DNA of 64,000 nt from SIG78 sp036677805. GTDB taxonomy: Bacteria > Verrucomicrobiota > Lentisphaeria > Victivallales > Victivallaceae. Each line of letters starts with the position of its first letter. Positions within the stretch are counted from its first letter, which is position 1. Shown piece after piece: positions 18,088 to 26,765 of the stretch. The position numbers and the translations under genes were made by a program. Below the pieces are notes generated by a model. That model was given only the letters and a program-made list of their open reading frames with translations. It was not told the origin of the DNA and did no database searches. The stretch is from the NCBI GenBank assembly GCA_036677805.1, contig JAVBVS010000016.1, positions 415,914 to 479,913 of the forward strand, read 5' to 3'.

Positions 18088-19224
18088 ATGAAAATCATCA
18101 GCGTTGTCGGGGCTCGGCCCAATTTTATGAAAATCGCTCCATTCTGTAAGGAACTGGCGAAACATCCGGAAATCAAACATGTTCTGGTTCATACCGGACA
18201 GCATTATGATGTGCGGATGTCGGATTCATTTTTCGTCGATCTCGGCATCCCCGAGCCGGACATCCATCTCAACATCGGGTCGGGCAGTCATGCCGAGCAG
18301 GTCGGCAGGACCATGATCGAATTCGAAAAGGTGGTCAGGGCGGAAAAACCGGACTGGATCGTCGTAGTCGGTGACGTCAACGCCACTTGCGCCTGCGCCA
18401 TCGTCGCAAAAAAAGAACACATAAAGCTCGCCCACATCGAGGCCGGCCTGCGTTCCGGTGACATCGACATGCCCGAGGAAGTCAACCGGCTCGTCACCGA
18501 CCGGCTGGCGGACCTGCTGCTCACGCCCGACCGGATTTCCAACGCCAATCTGAAGGCCGAAGGCGTTGCCGACGAACGAATCGCTTTTGTCGGAAACATC
18601 ATGATCGATACCCTTGAAGCGCAACGCGCCGTTGCCGCCTCCCGGACTCCGGCGGAAATCGCCGGCCGTGAACTGCTGGAGCCGCGTGCGATTCCGGTGC
18701 TTCCCGAAAATGGCTTTGCGGTTGTGACCATGCATCGTCCGAGCAATGTCGATCAGCTTGAAACCCTGGGGCCGCTGGTTGATTTTCTGACCATGGAAGT
18801 GGCCGCCGACATGCCGTTGTTGTGGCCGATTCATCCGCGCGCCCGCAAACAACTCGAAGGATTCGGCTTGTGGGAGCGGGTCCGGGCGAACGTCATTTTG
18901 CTCAACCCGCTGGGGTATCACGATATGCTCCGGCTCAACATGGGGGCCAGAGTGATGCTGACCGACTCCGGCGGCTTGCAGGAAGAGTGTTGCGTACTGG
19001 GTACGCCGTGCTTGACTTTGCGCTGGAATACCGAGCGTCCGGTTACTTTGAAAGAGCACGGCGGCGCGTCGTTTCTGGTCGGCAATGAAGTTGCCCGGAT
19101 CCGGCAGGCTTATTGCCAGGTGATGAACTCCAACCGCCAACCGCAGCGCCCGGAACTGTGGGATGGGCACACCGCGGAACGAATCGTCGATTCTTTAATC
19201 AAAGCAGAGGATAACAGGAAATGA
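18088..19224 (+). CDS. wecB: UDP-N-acetylglucosamine 2-epimerase (non-hydrolysing)
   Basis: A 378-residue enzyme of normal family length that interconverts UDP-GlcNAc and UDP-ManNAc. Family motifs are intact: VGARPNFMKIAPF at residues 6-18, HTGQHYDVRMSD, VVGDVNATCACA near residue 93, AHIEAGLRSGDIDMPEE near residue 117, and the C-terminal DSGGLQEECCVLGTPCLTLR near residue 293 that binds the UDP moiety. The ATG follows AGGACGG. The stop overlaps the next start by ATGA. UDP-ManNAc made here could feed the surface glycan assembled by this cluster. No UDP-ManNAc dehydrogenase lies beside it; a truncated candidate is found at 36 kb. Confidence 0.92.
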   Translation: MKIISVVGARPNFMKIAPFCKELAKHPEIKHVLVHTGQHYDVRMSDSFFVDLGIPEPDIHLNIGSGSHAEQVGRTMIEFEKVVRAEKPDWIVVVGDVNATCACAIVAKKEHIKLAHIEAGLRSGDIDMPEEVNRLVTDRLADLLLTPDRISNANLKAEGVADERIAFVGNIMIDTLEAQRAVAASRTPAEIAGRELLEPRAIPVLPENGFAVVTMHRPSNVDQLETLGPLVDFLTMEVAADMPLLWPIHPRARKQLEGFGLWERVRANVILLNPLGYHDMLRLNMGARVMLTDSGGLQEECCVLGTPCLTLRWNTERPVTLKEHGGASFLVGNEVARIRQAYCQVMNSNRQPQRPELWDGHTAERIVDSLIKAEDNRK

Positions 19225-20183
19225 AACGAATTCTGGTTACCGGAGGCAGTGGGTTTCTTGGATCTTATTTGTGTGAACAGCTGTTGACCGAAGGTAACGA
19301 GGTGATCTGCGTCGATAACTTTTATACCGGTTCCAAGCGGAATATCTACCATCTGCTGGAAAACCCGAAATTTGAATTGGTCCGGCATGACATAACCTTT
19401 CCTCTCTATGTCGAATGCGATCAGATTTACAACCTCGCCTGCCCGGCTGCGCCGCTCCACTACCAACGCGACCCGGTACAGACAGTCAAAACATGCGTCC
19501 ACGGCGCAATCAATATGCTCGGTCTGGCCAAGCGTTTAAACGCTAAAATTATCCAGGCTTCGACTTCTGAAGTCTACGGTGATCCCAATATCCATCCGCA
19601 AGTCGAGGAATACTGGGGCAATGTCAACCCCATCGGCATCCGCTCCTGTTACGATGAGGGCAAGCGTTGCGCCGAAACCTTATTCATGAGCTACCGGACA
19701 CAGTGCAATTTGCCGGTAAAAATTGTTCGCATTTTCAATGCTTACGGGCCTCGGATGCATCCCAATGACGGCCGAGTGGTCAGCAATTTTATTTTGCAGG
19801 CGTTGCAGGATAAAGACATCACCATATATGGCGACGGTTTGCAAACCCGCAGTTTCTGCTATCGGGACGATCTGATCGATGGCATGATGCGCCTGATGGC
19901 GACCGACGACAAGGTGACCGGACCGATCAATATTGGCAATCCGGGCGAATTTACGATTTTACAATTGGCTGAGATGGTGATCGATCTGATCAATTCCCGT
20001 TCGAAAATCATCCACTTGCCGCTGCCTGCCGACGATCCGAAGCAGCGCCAGCCGGATATTACGAAAGCCCGGGAAGTGTTGAACTGGCAGCCGACGACGC
20101 AATTGCGTGAAGGATTAACCCAAACCATTGCCTATTTCGAGCAGTTGTTGCAGGAAGATGCCGATTTTTGTCTACAAAAATAA
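19221..20183 (+). CDS. UDP-glucuronate decarboxylase (UDP-xylose synthase), SDR family
   Basis: A 320-residue extended short-chain dehydrogenase that decarboxylates UDP-glucuronate to UDP-xylose through a keto intermediate. NAD binding is by GGSGFLGSYLCEQLL at residues 8-22. The catalytic set includes the serine in QASTSEVYGDP and the Y-x3-K pair in SCYDEGKRCAETL near residue 144. NLACPAAPLHYQRDPVQTVK is a diagnostic stretch for UXS enzymes, as is RIFNAYGPRMHPNDGRVVSN. It sits before the UDP-glucose dehydrogenase gene, which provides its substrate, so the cluster probably makes a xylose- or pentose-containing polymer. Confidence 0.93.
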   Translation: MKRILVTGGSGFLGSYLCEQLLTEGNEVICVDNFYTGSKRNIYHLLENPKFELVRHDITFPLYVECDQIYNLACPAAPLHYQRDPVQTVKTCVHGAINMLGLAKRLNAKIIQASTSEVYGDPNIHPQVEEYWGNVNPIGIRSCYDEGKRCAETLFMSYRTQCNLPVKIVRIFNAYGPRMHPNDGRVVSNFILQALQDKDITIYGDGLQTRSFCYRDDLIDGMMRLMATDDKVTGPINIGNPGEFTILQLAEMVIDLINSRSKIIHLPLPADDPKQRQPDITKAREVLNWQPTTQLREGLTQTIAYFEQLLQEDADFCLQK

Positions 20184-20199
20184 GAGAGAATCAGTAGAA

Positions 20200-21576
20200 G
20201 TGAAACGTATTCTTTGCATCGGTGCCGGCTATGTCGGCGGTCCGACCATGGCGGTGATCGCCGACAAGTGTCCGGATATCACTGTCACCGTAGTCGATAT
20301 CAATGAAAAACGGATTGCGGCCTGGAATTCCGAGGCGCTGCCGATCTACGAACCCGGATTGGATGCGGTGGTAAAGCGCTGCCGCAACCGCAACTTATTC
20401 TACTCGAACGATATTCCTGCGGCGATCAAGGCGGCCGACATCATTTTCGTCAGCGTCAATACGCCGACCAAAACTTTTGGCGCCGGGGCCGGCAAGGCAG
20501 CCGACCTGCAATATCTTGAGAATACTGCCCGGAGCATTGTCGAACACGCCGACAGCGACAAAATCGTGGTCGAAAAAAGCACCCTCCCGGTCCGTACCGC
20601 CGAAGCGCTGAGCCGGGTGCTGCACTCCAATACCAAGGGCCTCCGGTTCCAGATCATTTCCAACCCCGAATTCCTCGCCGAAGGCACTGCCGTCGCGGAT
20701 CTGAACTGTCCCGACCGCGTATTGATCGGCGGGATGGAAACCCCGGAAGGCCGTGCCGCGCTGGAGGAAGTGGCGGCGATCTACGCCCGCTGGGTGCCGA
20801 AGGAGAAGATCATCACCACCAACTTGTGGTCGAGCGAGTTGACCAAACTGGTTTCCAACGCATTGCTGGCGCAGCGTGTTTCGTCGATCAACAGTATTTC
20901 GGCTCTATGTGAAAAGACCGGGGCCAACATCGCCGAAGTCGCTTCGGCGGCCGGCCGCGACAGCCGGATCGGAGCGAAGTTCCTCAAGGCCAGCGTCGGC
21001 TTCGGCGGTTCCTGCTTCAAGAAGGATATCCTGAATCTGGTTTATCTCTGTGAATATTACGGTTTGCCGGAGGTCGCGGCCTACTGGGAGCAGGTGGTCA
21101 AAATGAATGACTTCCAGGCGGCGCGGTTTGTGCGCAATATGGTTTCCGCGATGTTCAACACGGTAGCGGGCAAGAAGATTGCGGTTTTCGGATTTGCGTT
21201 CAAGGCGGATACCGGTGACACCCGCGAGTCTCCGGCGATCGCGGTTTGCAACCGGCTTCTCGAGGAGCGCGCCAAACTCGCGATTCATGATCCCCAGGCG
21301 TTGCGAAACGCCGAACTTGAGCTCGCGGTCGCTCCGGCGGGCGCGGTCGAATTCTGCGATTGTCCCTATGAAGCGGCCGCGGGAGCTCATGCGATTGCAT
21401 TGATGACCGATTGGCAGAGCTTTCAGGGGCTTGACTTCGAGCGGATTTTCGCATCCATGGAGAAGCCGGCTTTCCTTTTTGACGGTCGCAACATCTTCGA
21501 CCACGAAAAACTTTTTGAGATCGGCTTCAATGTCTATCCGATCGGCAAGAGCGCACGGACTCATTTTCAACACTGA
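20200..21576 (+). CDS. UDP-glucose 6-dehydrogenase
   Basis: A protein of about 458 residues that oxidises UDP-glucose to UDP-glucuronate with two NAD. The sequence shows CIGAGYVGGPTMAVIADKC at the N-terminus, VEKSTLPVRTAE, NPEFLAEGTAVADL near residue 160, and the catalytic cysteine in GFGGSCFKKDILNL near residue 272. These forms (FLAEGTAVADL, KAADLQYLE) resemble the animal/plant-type branch of the family. Start choice: GTG 20200, 16 bases after the previous stop and about 10 bases after AGAGAGAA. ATG 20158 (14 codons earlier, inside the previous gene) is possible but has AGGAAG almost touching it. Confidence 0.9.
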   Translation: MKRILCIGAGYVGGPTMAVIADKCPDITVTVVDINEKRIAAWNSEALPIYEPGLDAVVKRCRNRNLFYSNDIPAAIKAADIIFVSVNTPTKTFGAGAGKAADLQYLENTARSIVEHADSDKIVVEKSTLPVRTAEALSRVLHSNTKGLRFQIISNPEFLAEGTAVADLNCPDRVLIGGMETPEGRAALEEVAAIYARWVPKEKIITTNLWSSELTKLVSNALLAQRVSSINSISALCEKTGANIAEVASAAGRDSRIGAKFLKASVGFGGSCFKKDILNLVYLCEYYGLPEVAAYWEQVVKMNDFQAARFVRNMVSAMFNTVAGKKIAVFGFAFKADTGDTRESPAIAVCNRLLEERAKLAIHDPQALRNAELELAVAPAGAVEFCDCPYEAAAGAHAIALMTDWQSFQGLDFERIFASMEKPAFLFDGRNIFDHEKLFEIGFNVYPIGKSARTHFQH

Positions 21577-21591
21577 TTGGCAGAGGACGCT

Positions 21592-22653
21592 ATGAAAAAA
21601 ATCATCATCACCGGAGGGGCGGGGTTCATCGGATCAGCGCTGGTCCGGTATCTGGTTGAAAATCAACTGGCCGAAGTGTTGAATATCGACAAGTTGACCT
21701 ATGCGGGCAATCTCGAAAGCCTCCGTGAGATCGGGAATGCCCCCCATTACCATTTTGTCCGCATGGACATCTGCAGCCCGGAGGTCAAGCAGCTTTTTGC
21801 CGATTTCCGGCCCGACGCCGTGATGCACCTTGCCGCGGAAAGCCATGTCGACCGTTCGATCGACGCCCCGTTGGCGTTCATTGAGACCAATGTGATGGGC
21901 ACCGCCAATCTGCTTCATGCGGCGCTCGAATATTGGAAACCATTGCCGGAAGCAAAGCGCAAGGCGTTCCGCTTTCAGCATATTTCCACCGATGAGGTTT
22001 ACGGCTCGCTCGGCCGGGAGGGTTTCTTCAAGGAAACGACGCCCTACGATCCGCGGTCGCCTTACTCGGCAAGCAAAGCCTCGAGCGATCATCTGGTGCG
22101 GGCCTGGGGCCACACTTACGGCCTGCCGGTGCTGGTCAGCAACTGTTCCAATAACTACGGCCCTTACCATTTCCCGGAAAAACTCATTCCGTTGGTGATT
22201 CTGAATGCGCTGGATGGCAAGCCGCTGCCGATTTACGGCAAAGGCGATAATGTGCGCGACTGGCTTTACGTCGACGATCACGCCAAAGCGCTCTGGCTGA
22301 TCAATCAGAAGGGAGTTCCTGGCGAGACTTACAATGTCGGCGGACATAACGAACGCACCAATCTGGAGGTGGTTCGGACCATCTGCGGAATTCTGGATGA
22401 GCTGCGGCCGAAAACTTCCGGAAAATATGGTGACCAGATCACTTTTGTGACCGATCGGCCCGGTCATGACCTGCGTTATGCGATCGATGCGTCCAAGCTG
22501 CGCAACGAACTCGGCTGGGAACCCGAAGAGGATTTTGATTCGGGGATCCGGCGGACGGTCCGATGGTATCTGGACAACAGTTGGTGGTGGCAGCCGATCC
22601 GGTCAAAGAAATACGTCGGAGAGCGGCTCGGGAGGGGAGGGCAATCGTCATGA
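21592..22653 (+). CDS. rmlB: dTDP-glucose 4,6-dehydratase
   Basis: A 353-residue extended SDR catalysing the second step of dTDP-L-rhamnose synthesis. Key parts are GGAGFIGSALVRYLV at residues 7-21, AAESHVDRSIDAPLAFIETN near residue 83, HISTDEVYGSLG with the catalytic Thr-Asp-Glu near residue 129, and YSASKASSDHLVRAW with the Y-x3-K pair near residue 158. ATG 21592 follows AGAGGA; the TTG five codons earlier is rejected. The stop overlaps the rmlA start (ATGA), beginning a tight rmlBACD set. Confidence 0.95.
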   Translation: MKKIIITGGAGFIGSALVRYLVENQLAEVLNIDKLTYAGNLESLREIGNAPHYHFVRMDICSPEVKQLFADFRPDAVMHLAAESHVDRSIDAPLAFIETNVMGTANLLHAALEYWKPLPEAKRKAFRFQHISTDEVYGSLGREGFFKETTPYDPRSPYSASKASSDHLVRAWGHTYGLPVLVSNCSNNYGPYHFPEKLIPLVILNALDGKPLPIYGKGDNVRDWLYVDDHAKALWLINQKGVPGETYNVGGHNERTNLEVVRTICGILDELRPKTSGKYGDQITFVTDRPGHDLRYAIDASKLRNELGWEPEEDFDSGIRRTVRWYLDNSWWWQPIRSKKYVGERLGRGGQSS

Positions 22654-23513
22654 AGGGCATCGTACTGGCCGGTGGAACCGGTTCGCGGTTGCATCCGATT
22701 ACGCTTGGCGTATCGAAACAGCTGCTGGCAATTTACGACAAACCGATGGTATACTATCCGTTGAGCGTTCTGATGTTGGCCGGGATTCAGGATATTCTGA
22801 TTATCACCACGCCGGAAGATCAGGTGGCGTTTCAACGCCTGCTCGGCGACGGCTCGGGATTCGGCGTTCGTCTTTCCTACGCCACTCAGCCGCGCCCGGA
22901 AGGGCTTGCGCAGGCTTTCATTATCGGCGCCGATTTCATCGACTGCGACCGGGTGGCGATGGTACTTGGCGACAATATTTTCCATGGCGCCAATCTTCGG
23001 GAACTGTTGCATCGGGCGGCGCAGCGCGAAACGGGCGCCACGATTTTCGGCTATTATGTGAGCGATCCCGAACGCTTCGGCGTCGTGGAGTTCGATGAGA
23101 CCGGCAATGCGGTTTCGATCGAGGAGAAGCCCGTCCGGCCGAAGTCCAATTACGCGGTTTCCGGACTCTATTTCTATGATAATGATGTCATCGGAATCGC
23201 CGCCGGGATCAAGCCTTCGGCGCGGGGGGAGCTCGAAATCACCGAAGTCAACAATGCCTATCTGCACGCCGGAAAATTGCATGTGGAAAAGTTGGGCCGG
23301 GGATATGCCTGGCTCGATACTGGAACTCATAAAAGCATGCTTGAAGCTGCCAATTTCATTCAGACTGTTGAAACCCGGCAAGGGTTGCAGGTAGCCTGTC
23401 TGCCGGAAATCGCTTATGAAAACGGCTGGATGAGCAAAGATGACATCCATGCGATCTGTCGGAATTTCGATAAAACTGAATATGGGCAATACCTGCTCCG
23501 CCTGATCAGCTGA
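22650..23513 (+). CDS. rmlA: Glucose-1-phosphate thymidylyltransferase
   Basis: A 287-residue nucleotidyltransferase forming dTDP-glucose from dTTP and glucose 1-phosphate. The N-terminal nucleotide loop is LAGGTGSRLHPITLGVSKQL, followed by DKPMVYYPLSVLMLAGI. VLGDNIFHG near residue 110 and EFDETGNAVSIEEKP near residue 150 are the conserved metal and sugar-phosphate sites. ATG 22650 overlaps the stop of rmlB and follows GGAGGGGAGG; this gives the usual family length, while earlier in-frame starts would run into rmlB. Confidence 0.95.
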   Translation: MKGIVLAGGTGSRLHPITLGVSKQLLAIYDKPMVYYPLSVLMLAGIQDILIITTPEDQVAFQRLLGDGSGFGVRLSYATQPRPEGLAQAFIIGADFIDCDRVAMVLGDNIFHGANLRELLHRAAQRETGATIFGYYVSDPERFGVVEFDETGNAVSIEEKPVRPKSNYAVSGLYFYDNDVIGIAAGIKPSARGELEITEVNNAYLHAGKLHVEKLGRGYAWLDTGTHKSMLEAANFIQTVETRQGLQVACLPEIAYENGWMSKDDIHAICRNFDKTEYGQYLLRLIS

Positions 23514-23519
23514 GGTATA

Positions 23520-24092
23520 ATGAAAAAGATAGCTACATTACTGGCGGGTGTATTCGTCCTCGAACCGGATGTTTACGGTGATGTGCGGGGGTATTTCATG
23601 GAGTGCTGGAGCCGGGAGAAATACGCCGCGCTCGGGCTTGACGCCGTCTTCGTGCAGGACAACGAGTCCTTTTCCCGGCATGGCGTGTTGCGCGGACTGC
23701 ACTACCAGCTGCCGCCATGGAGCCAGAGCAAACTGGTGCGCGCCATCACCGGCACGGTGCTGGATGTGGTGGTCGACATCCGGCGGGGTTCGCCGACCTT
23801 CGGGCGGCATGTCGCAATCGAACTTTCCGGGGAAAACAAGCGCCAGGTTTTCGTCCCGCGCGGCATGGCGCACGGTTTTTCGATCCTGAGCGAAACGGCG
23901 CTTTTCGGTTACAAATGCGACAATCGGTATGTGCCGGAATCCGAGCGCGGCATCGCGTTCGACGATCCCGCGCTCGGCATCGACTGGCAGCTGCCCCCCC
24001 ATGAAATCATTCTGGCGGAAAAGGACAAACATCATCCCAGACTGGCGGACGCCGAACTCGGGGATGGACCGGAAGCAGGACAAAGCCTATGA
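23520..24092 (+). CDS. rmlC: dTDP-4-dehydrorhamnose 3,5-epimerase
   Basis: A 190-residue cupin of normal length. It epimerises C3 and C5 of dTDP-4-keto-6-deoxyglucose. The conserved core SRHGVLRGLHYQLPPWSQSK (near residue 57) has the substrate-binding arginine and the catalytic histidine, and FVPRGMAHGFSIL near residue 116 is present. The gene starts seven bases after rmlA and overlaps rmlD by ATGA. Confidence 0.95.
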   Translation: MKKIATLLAGVFVLEPDVYGDVRGYFMECWSREKYAALGLDAVFVQDNESFSRHGVLRGLHYQLPPWSQSKLVRAITGTVLDVVVDIRRGSPTFGRHVAIELSGENKRQVFVPRGMAHGFSILSETALFGYKCDNRYVPESERGIAFDDPALGIDWQLPPHEIILAEKDKHHPRLADAELGDGPEAGQSL

Positions 24093-24946
24093 AAATCGTC
24101 ATTACCGGCGGCAGGGGCATGCTCGGACGCACATTGCAGCGGGTGCTCCGGGAGCATGAATTGAGCGTTGCGGACCTGCCGGAAACGGATATCACCGACG
24201 CGCGCGGTTTCGACCGGTTTCTGGCGGCGGCGCGTCCCGACGCGGTTATCCACTGCGCCGCGATGACCGCGGTCGACCGCTGCGAAACCGAACGCGATGC
24301 GGCTTTCAAGCTCAACGCGCTGGGCAGCGCCAACGTGGCGGCGGCCTGTTTCCGCCATCATGTCAGACTGATTGCGATTTCAACCGACTATGTTTTTGAC
24401 GGCGCGCTGGATCGGCCCTACTGTGAATTCGATCCAGCCAGCGGCGGGGCGACGGTTTACGGCCGGAGCAAATTCGCCGGCGAACAGGCGGTCAGAACCC
24501 ACTGCCCCGACCACGTGATCGCCCGCATCTCCTGGCTCTACGGCGAAGACGGGCCGAGCTTCGTCCACACCATGCTGGCGCTGGCCGACGGCACCCGTCC
24601 GGAACTGAAGGTGGTGGACGACCAGCGGGGCAATCCCACCAGTACGCTGGCGGTGGCGGAAAAACTGCGGGAGATTCTGGCTCGGCCCGAAATCGTCGGC
24701 ACCATTCATCTGACCTGCGAAGGCGAGGCCAGCTGGTATGAATTCGCGGTCGAAATCTTCCGTCTGGCGGGCATCGGCCAAACGGTCGTCCCGTGCTCGA
24801 CTCGGGAATATCCCCGGCCGGCGCCGCGGCCGCCGAATTCACGTCTGGAAAAAATGAACCTGCGGTTGCTCGGATTGCCGCCGATGCCGGACTGGCACGA
24901 GGCGTTGCGCATATTTCTCGAACATCGCAAGGCGAAATCGGAGTAA
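24089..24946 (+). CDS. rmlD: dTDP-4-dehydrorhamnose reductase
   Basis: A 285-residue SDR that reduces the RmlC product to dTDP-L-rhamnose. The nucleotide loop is ITGGRGMLGRTLQRVL at residues 4-19. RPDAVIHCAAMTAVDRCE near residue 49 and ISTDYVFDGALDRPY near residue 97 are typical, and YGRSKFAGEQAV carries the Y-x3-K pair near residue 124. It ends the rml set. manC follows after six bases, so the operon very probably continues. Confidence 0.93.
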   Translation: MKIVITGGRGMLGRTLQRVLREHELSVADLPETDITDARGFDRFLAAARPDAVIHCAAMTAVDRCETERDAAFKLNALGSANVAAACFRHHVRLIAISTDYVFDGALDRPYCEFDPASGGATVYGRSKFAGEQAVRTHCPDHVIARISWLYGEDGPSFVHTMLALADGTRPELKVVDDQRGNPTSTLAVAEKLREILARPEIVGTIHLTCEGEASWYEFAVEIFRLAGIGQTVVPCSTREYPRPAPRPPNSRLEKMNLRLLGLPPMPDWHEALRIFLEHRKAKSE

Positions 24947-24952
24947 GACACC

Positions 24953-26029
24953 ATGAACAGTCCTGACACCTGTGCCGTGATCATGGCCGGGGGGCGCGGC
25001 GAACGTTTCTGGCCGCTGGGCCGCCGCGACGTTCCGAAACAATTCCTGAAACTCAACGGCGACCGGACGCTGCTGGAAGAAACCGTCGCCCGGCTCGACG
25101 GACTGGTGCCGCCGGAACGCATTCTGGTCATCACCAACGTCCGCTATCTCGAACGGACGCGGGAATTGCTGCGGGCAATTCCGCCGGACAACATCATCGG
25201 CGAACCCGAGGGCCGCAACACCGCGCCCTGCGTCGCACTGGCTGCGGGCCTGATCCGGCGCCGTCATCCGACTCCGGAAACCGTGATGATGGTATTGCCC
25301 GCCGATCATGCGATCCGGCCGGTGGAGGCGTTGCGGCTGGTTTTGCGCCGCGCCGCCGCGGAGGCGGCCAGACGCGATATTCTGATCACGTTCGGCATCA
25401 CGCCGAGCTTCCCGGCGACCGGTTACGGTTACATTCAATGCGGTGACGCCCTGGTGCCGGGGTTTCGCAACGCCCTGAGTTTCCGGGAGAAACCGGAACG
25501 CGCCGAAGCCCAGCGGTTGTTCGACGCCGGGAACTTCAAATGGAACAGCGGCATTTTCGTCTGGAGCCTCGACGCCATCGGCAAGGCCTTCCGGCAATTT
25601 GCGCCGGAGCTGGCGGAATTTTCCGATCGCTGCGCCACGGCGCAGGATGTGACTCATTGCATTGCGGAACACTTCGGCCAATGTCCGGCGCTCTCGATCG
25701 ACATTGCCGTGATGGAAAAAGCCGCCAACGTCTGGGTCGGCGATACGCCGTTTGCCTGGGACGATCTCGGCAGCTGGAACGCGCTCGCCCGTTACCATGC
25801 CCAGGATGAATGGGGCAATATCACCGCGGGCGAGGTCGCGCTGGCTGATACCGAAAACTGTCTGGTGCTGGGGGAGGACAAGCGGCTCATCGGCTTGCTC
25901 GGCATGCGCGACGTCGCGGTGATCCAGTCCGGAGACGCCACTCTGGTCTGCCCCAAAAGCAAGGCCCAACAACTCAAAATGCTGCTGGAAATATTGAAAA
26001 ATGATCCGGAACTTGAAAAATACCTTTGA
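24953..26029 (+). CDS. manC: Mannose-1-phosphate guanylyltransferase
   Basis: A 358-residue enzyme that makes GDP-mannose from GTP and mannose 1-phosphate. The signature MAGGRGERFWPLGRRDVPKQ is at residues 10-29, GEPEGRNTAPCVALAAG near residue 83, and LSFREKPE replaces the more common FVEKPD near residue 177. NSGIFVWS near residue 198 is also conserved. It is the single-domain form without the C-terminal phosphomannose isomerase cupin. The 3' end overlaps the next gene by 29 bases. Together with the genes after it, it suggests that mannose is passed to a polyprenyl phosphate carrier. Confidence 0.92.
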   Translation: MNSPDTCAVIMAGGRGERFWPLGRRDVPKQFLKLNGDRTLLEETVARLDGLVPPERILVITNVRYLERTRELLRAIPPDNIIGEPEGRNTAPCVALAAGLIRRRHPTPETVMMVLPADHAIRPVEALRLVLRRAAAEAARRDILITFGITPSFPATGYGYIQCGDALVPGFRNALSFREKPERAEAQRLFDAGNFKWNSGIFVWSLDAIGKAFRQFAPELAEFSDRCATAQDVTHCIAEHFGQCPALSIDIAVMEKAANVWVGDTPFAWDDLGSWNALARYHAQDEWGNITAGEVALADTENCLVLGEDKRLIGLLGMRDVAVIQSGDATLVCPKSKAQQLKMLLEILKNDPELEKYL

Positions 26030-26432
26030 GGCCCGGCGCAACGTCATTGCCGCCATGGCGATTGTGCTGCTGCTGTTGTGCAATCTTTTCAGCGTGGTTC
26101 TGGGCAAGATGGTGGCGGAACGCTTCTCGCTTGAAATCCGTTTTCCAGCGACGCTGATCCTGCTGATTTTTGCCGGGCTATGGGGCTCGACCTATTTGAT
26201 CCGGCTGTTACTCTGGCTCTTCGTCGGCAAGCGCTTCCAGCTGTCGTTCGTCTATCCGATCCTGGAACTCAATTATTTTCTGACCTATCTGGTGGATATT
26301 GTTTTCTGGCACGAACCCTTTACCTGGCGGCAGACCGGCGCGTTGAGCCTGATCTGCATCGGCATTCTGGTGATCACGATGTCGCGGGAACGCTACGCGG
26401 TTCCGGCGCCGGTGCCGGGAGGCGGGCAATGA
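26001..26432 (+). CDS. SMR/EamA-like four-helix membrane protein (ArnE/ArnF-like half-transporter)
   Basis: A 143-residue protein with four hydrophobic helices (about 16-40, 50-75, 83-103 and 112-126), the size and shape of a small multidrug resistance type subunit. PILELNYFLTYLVDIVFWHE near the third helix resembles the pattern P-x(n)-Y-x(n)-E found in ArnE/ArnF and related polyprenyl-phosphate-sugar flippases. The start ATG lies 29 bases inside manC and has only a weak ribosome binding site, so coupling is likely; ATG 26055 is an alternative. It is paired with a second SMR-like gene, which suggests a heterodimer. Function inferred from neighbours: moving a lipid-linked mannose to the outer leaflet. 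Confidence 0.65.
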   Translation: MIRNLKNTFEARRNVIAAMAIVLLLLCNLFSVVLGKMVAERFSLEIRFPATLILLIFAGLWGSTYLIRLLLWLFVGKRFQLSFVYPILELNYFLTYLVDIVFWHEPFTWRQTGALSLICIGILVITMSRERYAVPAPVPGGGQ

Positions 26433-26752
26433 TCGAATTATTATTGATCGGCATGGCGCTGAGCAATGCGGCGGGATTGCTGCTGGTCAAACGGGTGGCG
26501 GCGCTGGAGGGGACGCTGTTCGCCAAGCTGCGGTTGTGGGAATTGTGGGCGGGCGTCTCTTTTCTGATCGCTTCACCGCTGTGTCTGGTGGTGGCGGCGC
26601 GCTACTGCACCCTGAGCAAAATGTGCGGATATTCGGCGTTGAGTTATATTTTCATTCTGCTGGCGTCGAAACTTTTTTTGCATGAAAAGATCGACGGCCG
26701 CAAAATTTTCGGTTCGCTGCTGATCATCGCCGGCATCCTGGCATTAAAATAG
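26429..26752 (+). CDS. SMR-like four-helix membrane protein, partner of the preceding gene
   Basis: A 107-residue protein with four hydrophobic segments and the SMR-like ending KLFLHEKIDGRKIFGSLLII, which matches the last loop and helix of EmrE/ArnF type proteins (usual form LHExxxxxxxxGxxLIxxGV). ATG 26429 overlaps the previous stop (ATGA); the longer open frame upstream is overlap with the neighbour. Two short SMR genes in a row are typical for obligate pairs. A GT2 glycosyltransferase follows after 13 bases. Confidence 0.7.
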   Translation: MIELLLIGMALSNAAGLLLVKRVAALEGTLFAKLRLWELWAGVSFLIASPLCLVVAARYCTLSKMCGYSALSYIFILLASKLFLHEKIDGRKIFGSLLIIAGILALK

Positions 26753-26765
26753 GAGTAATACGATT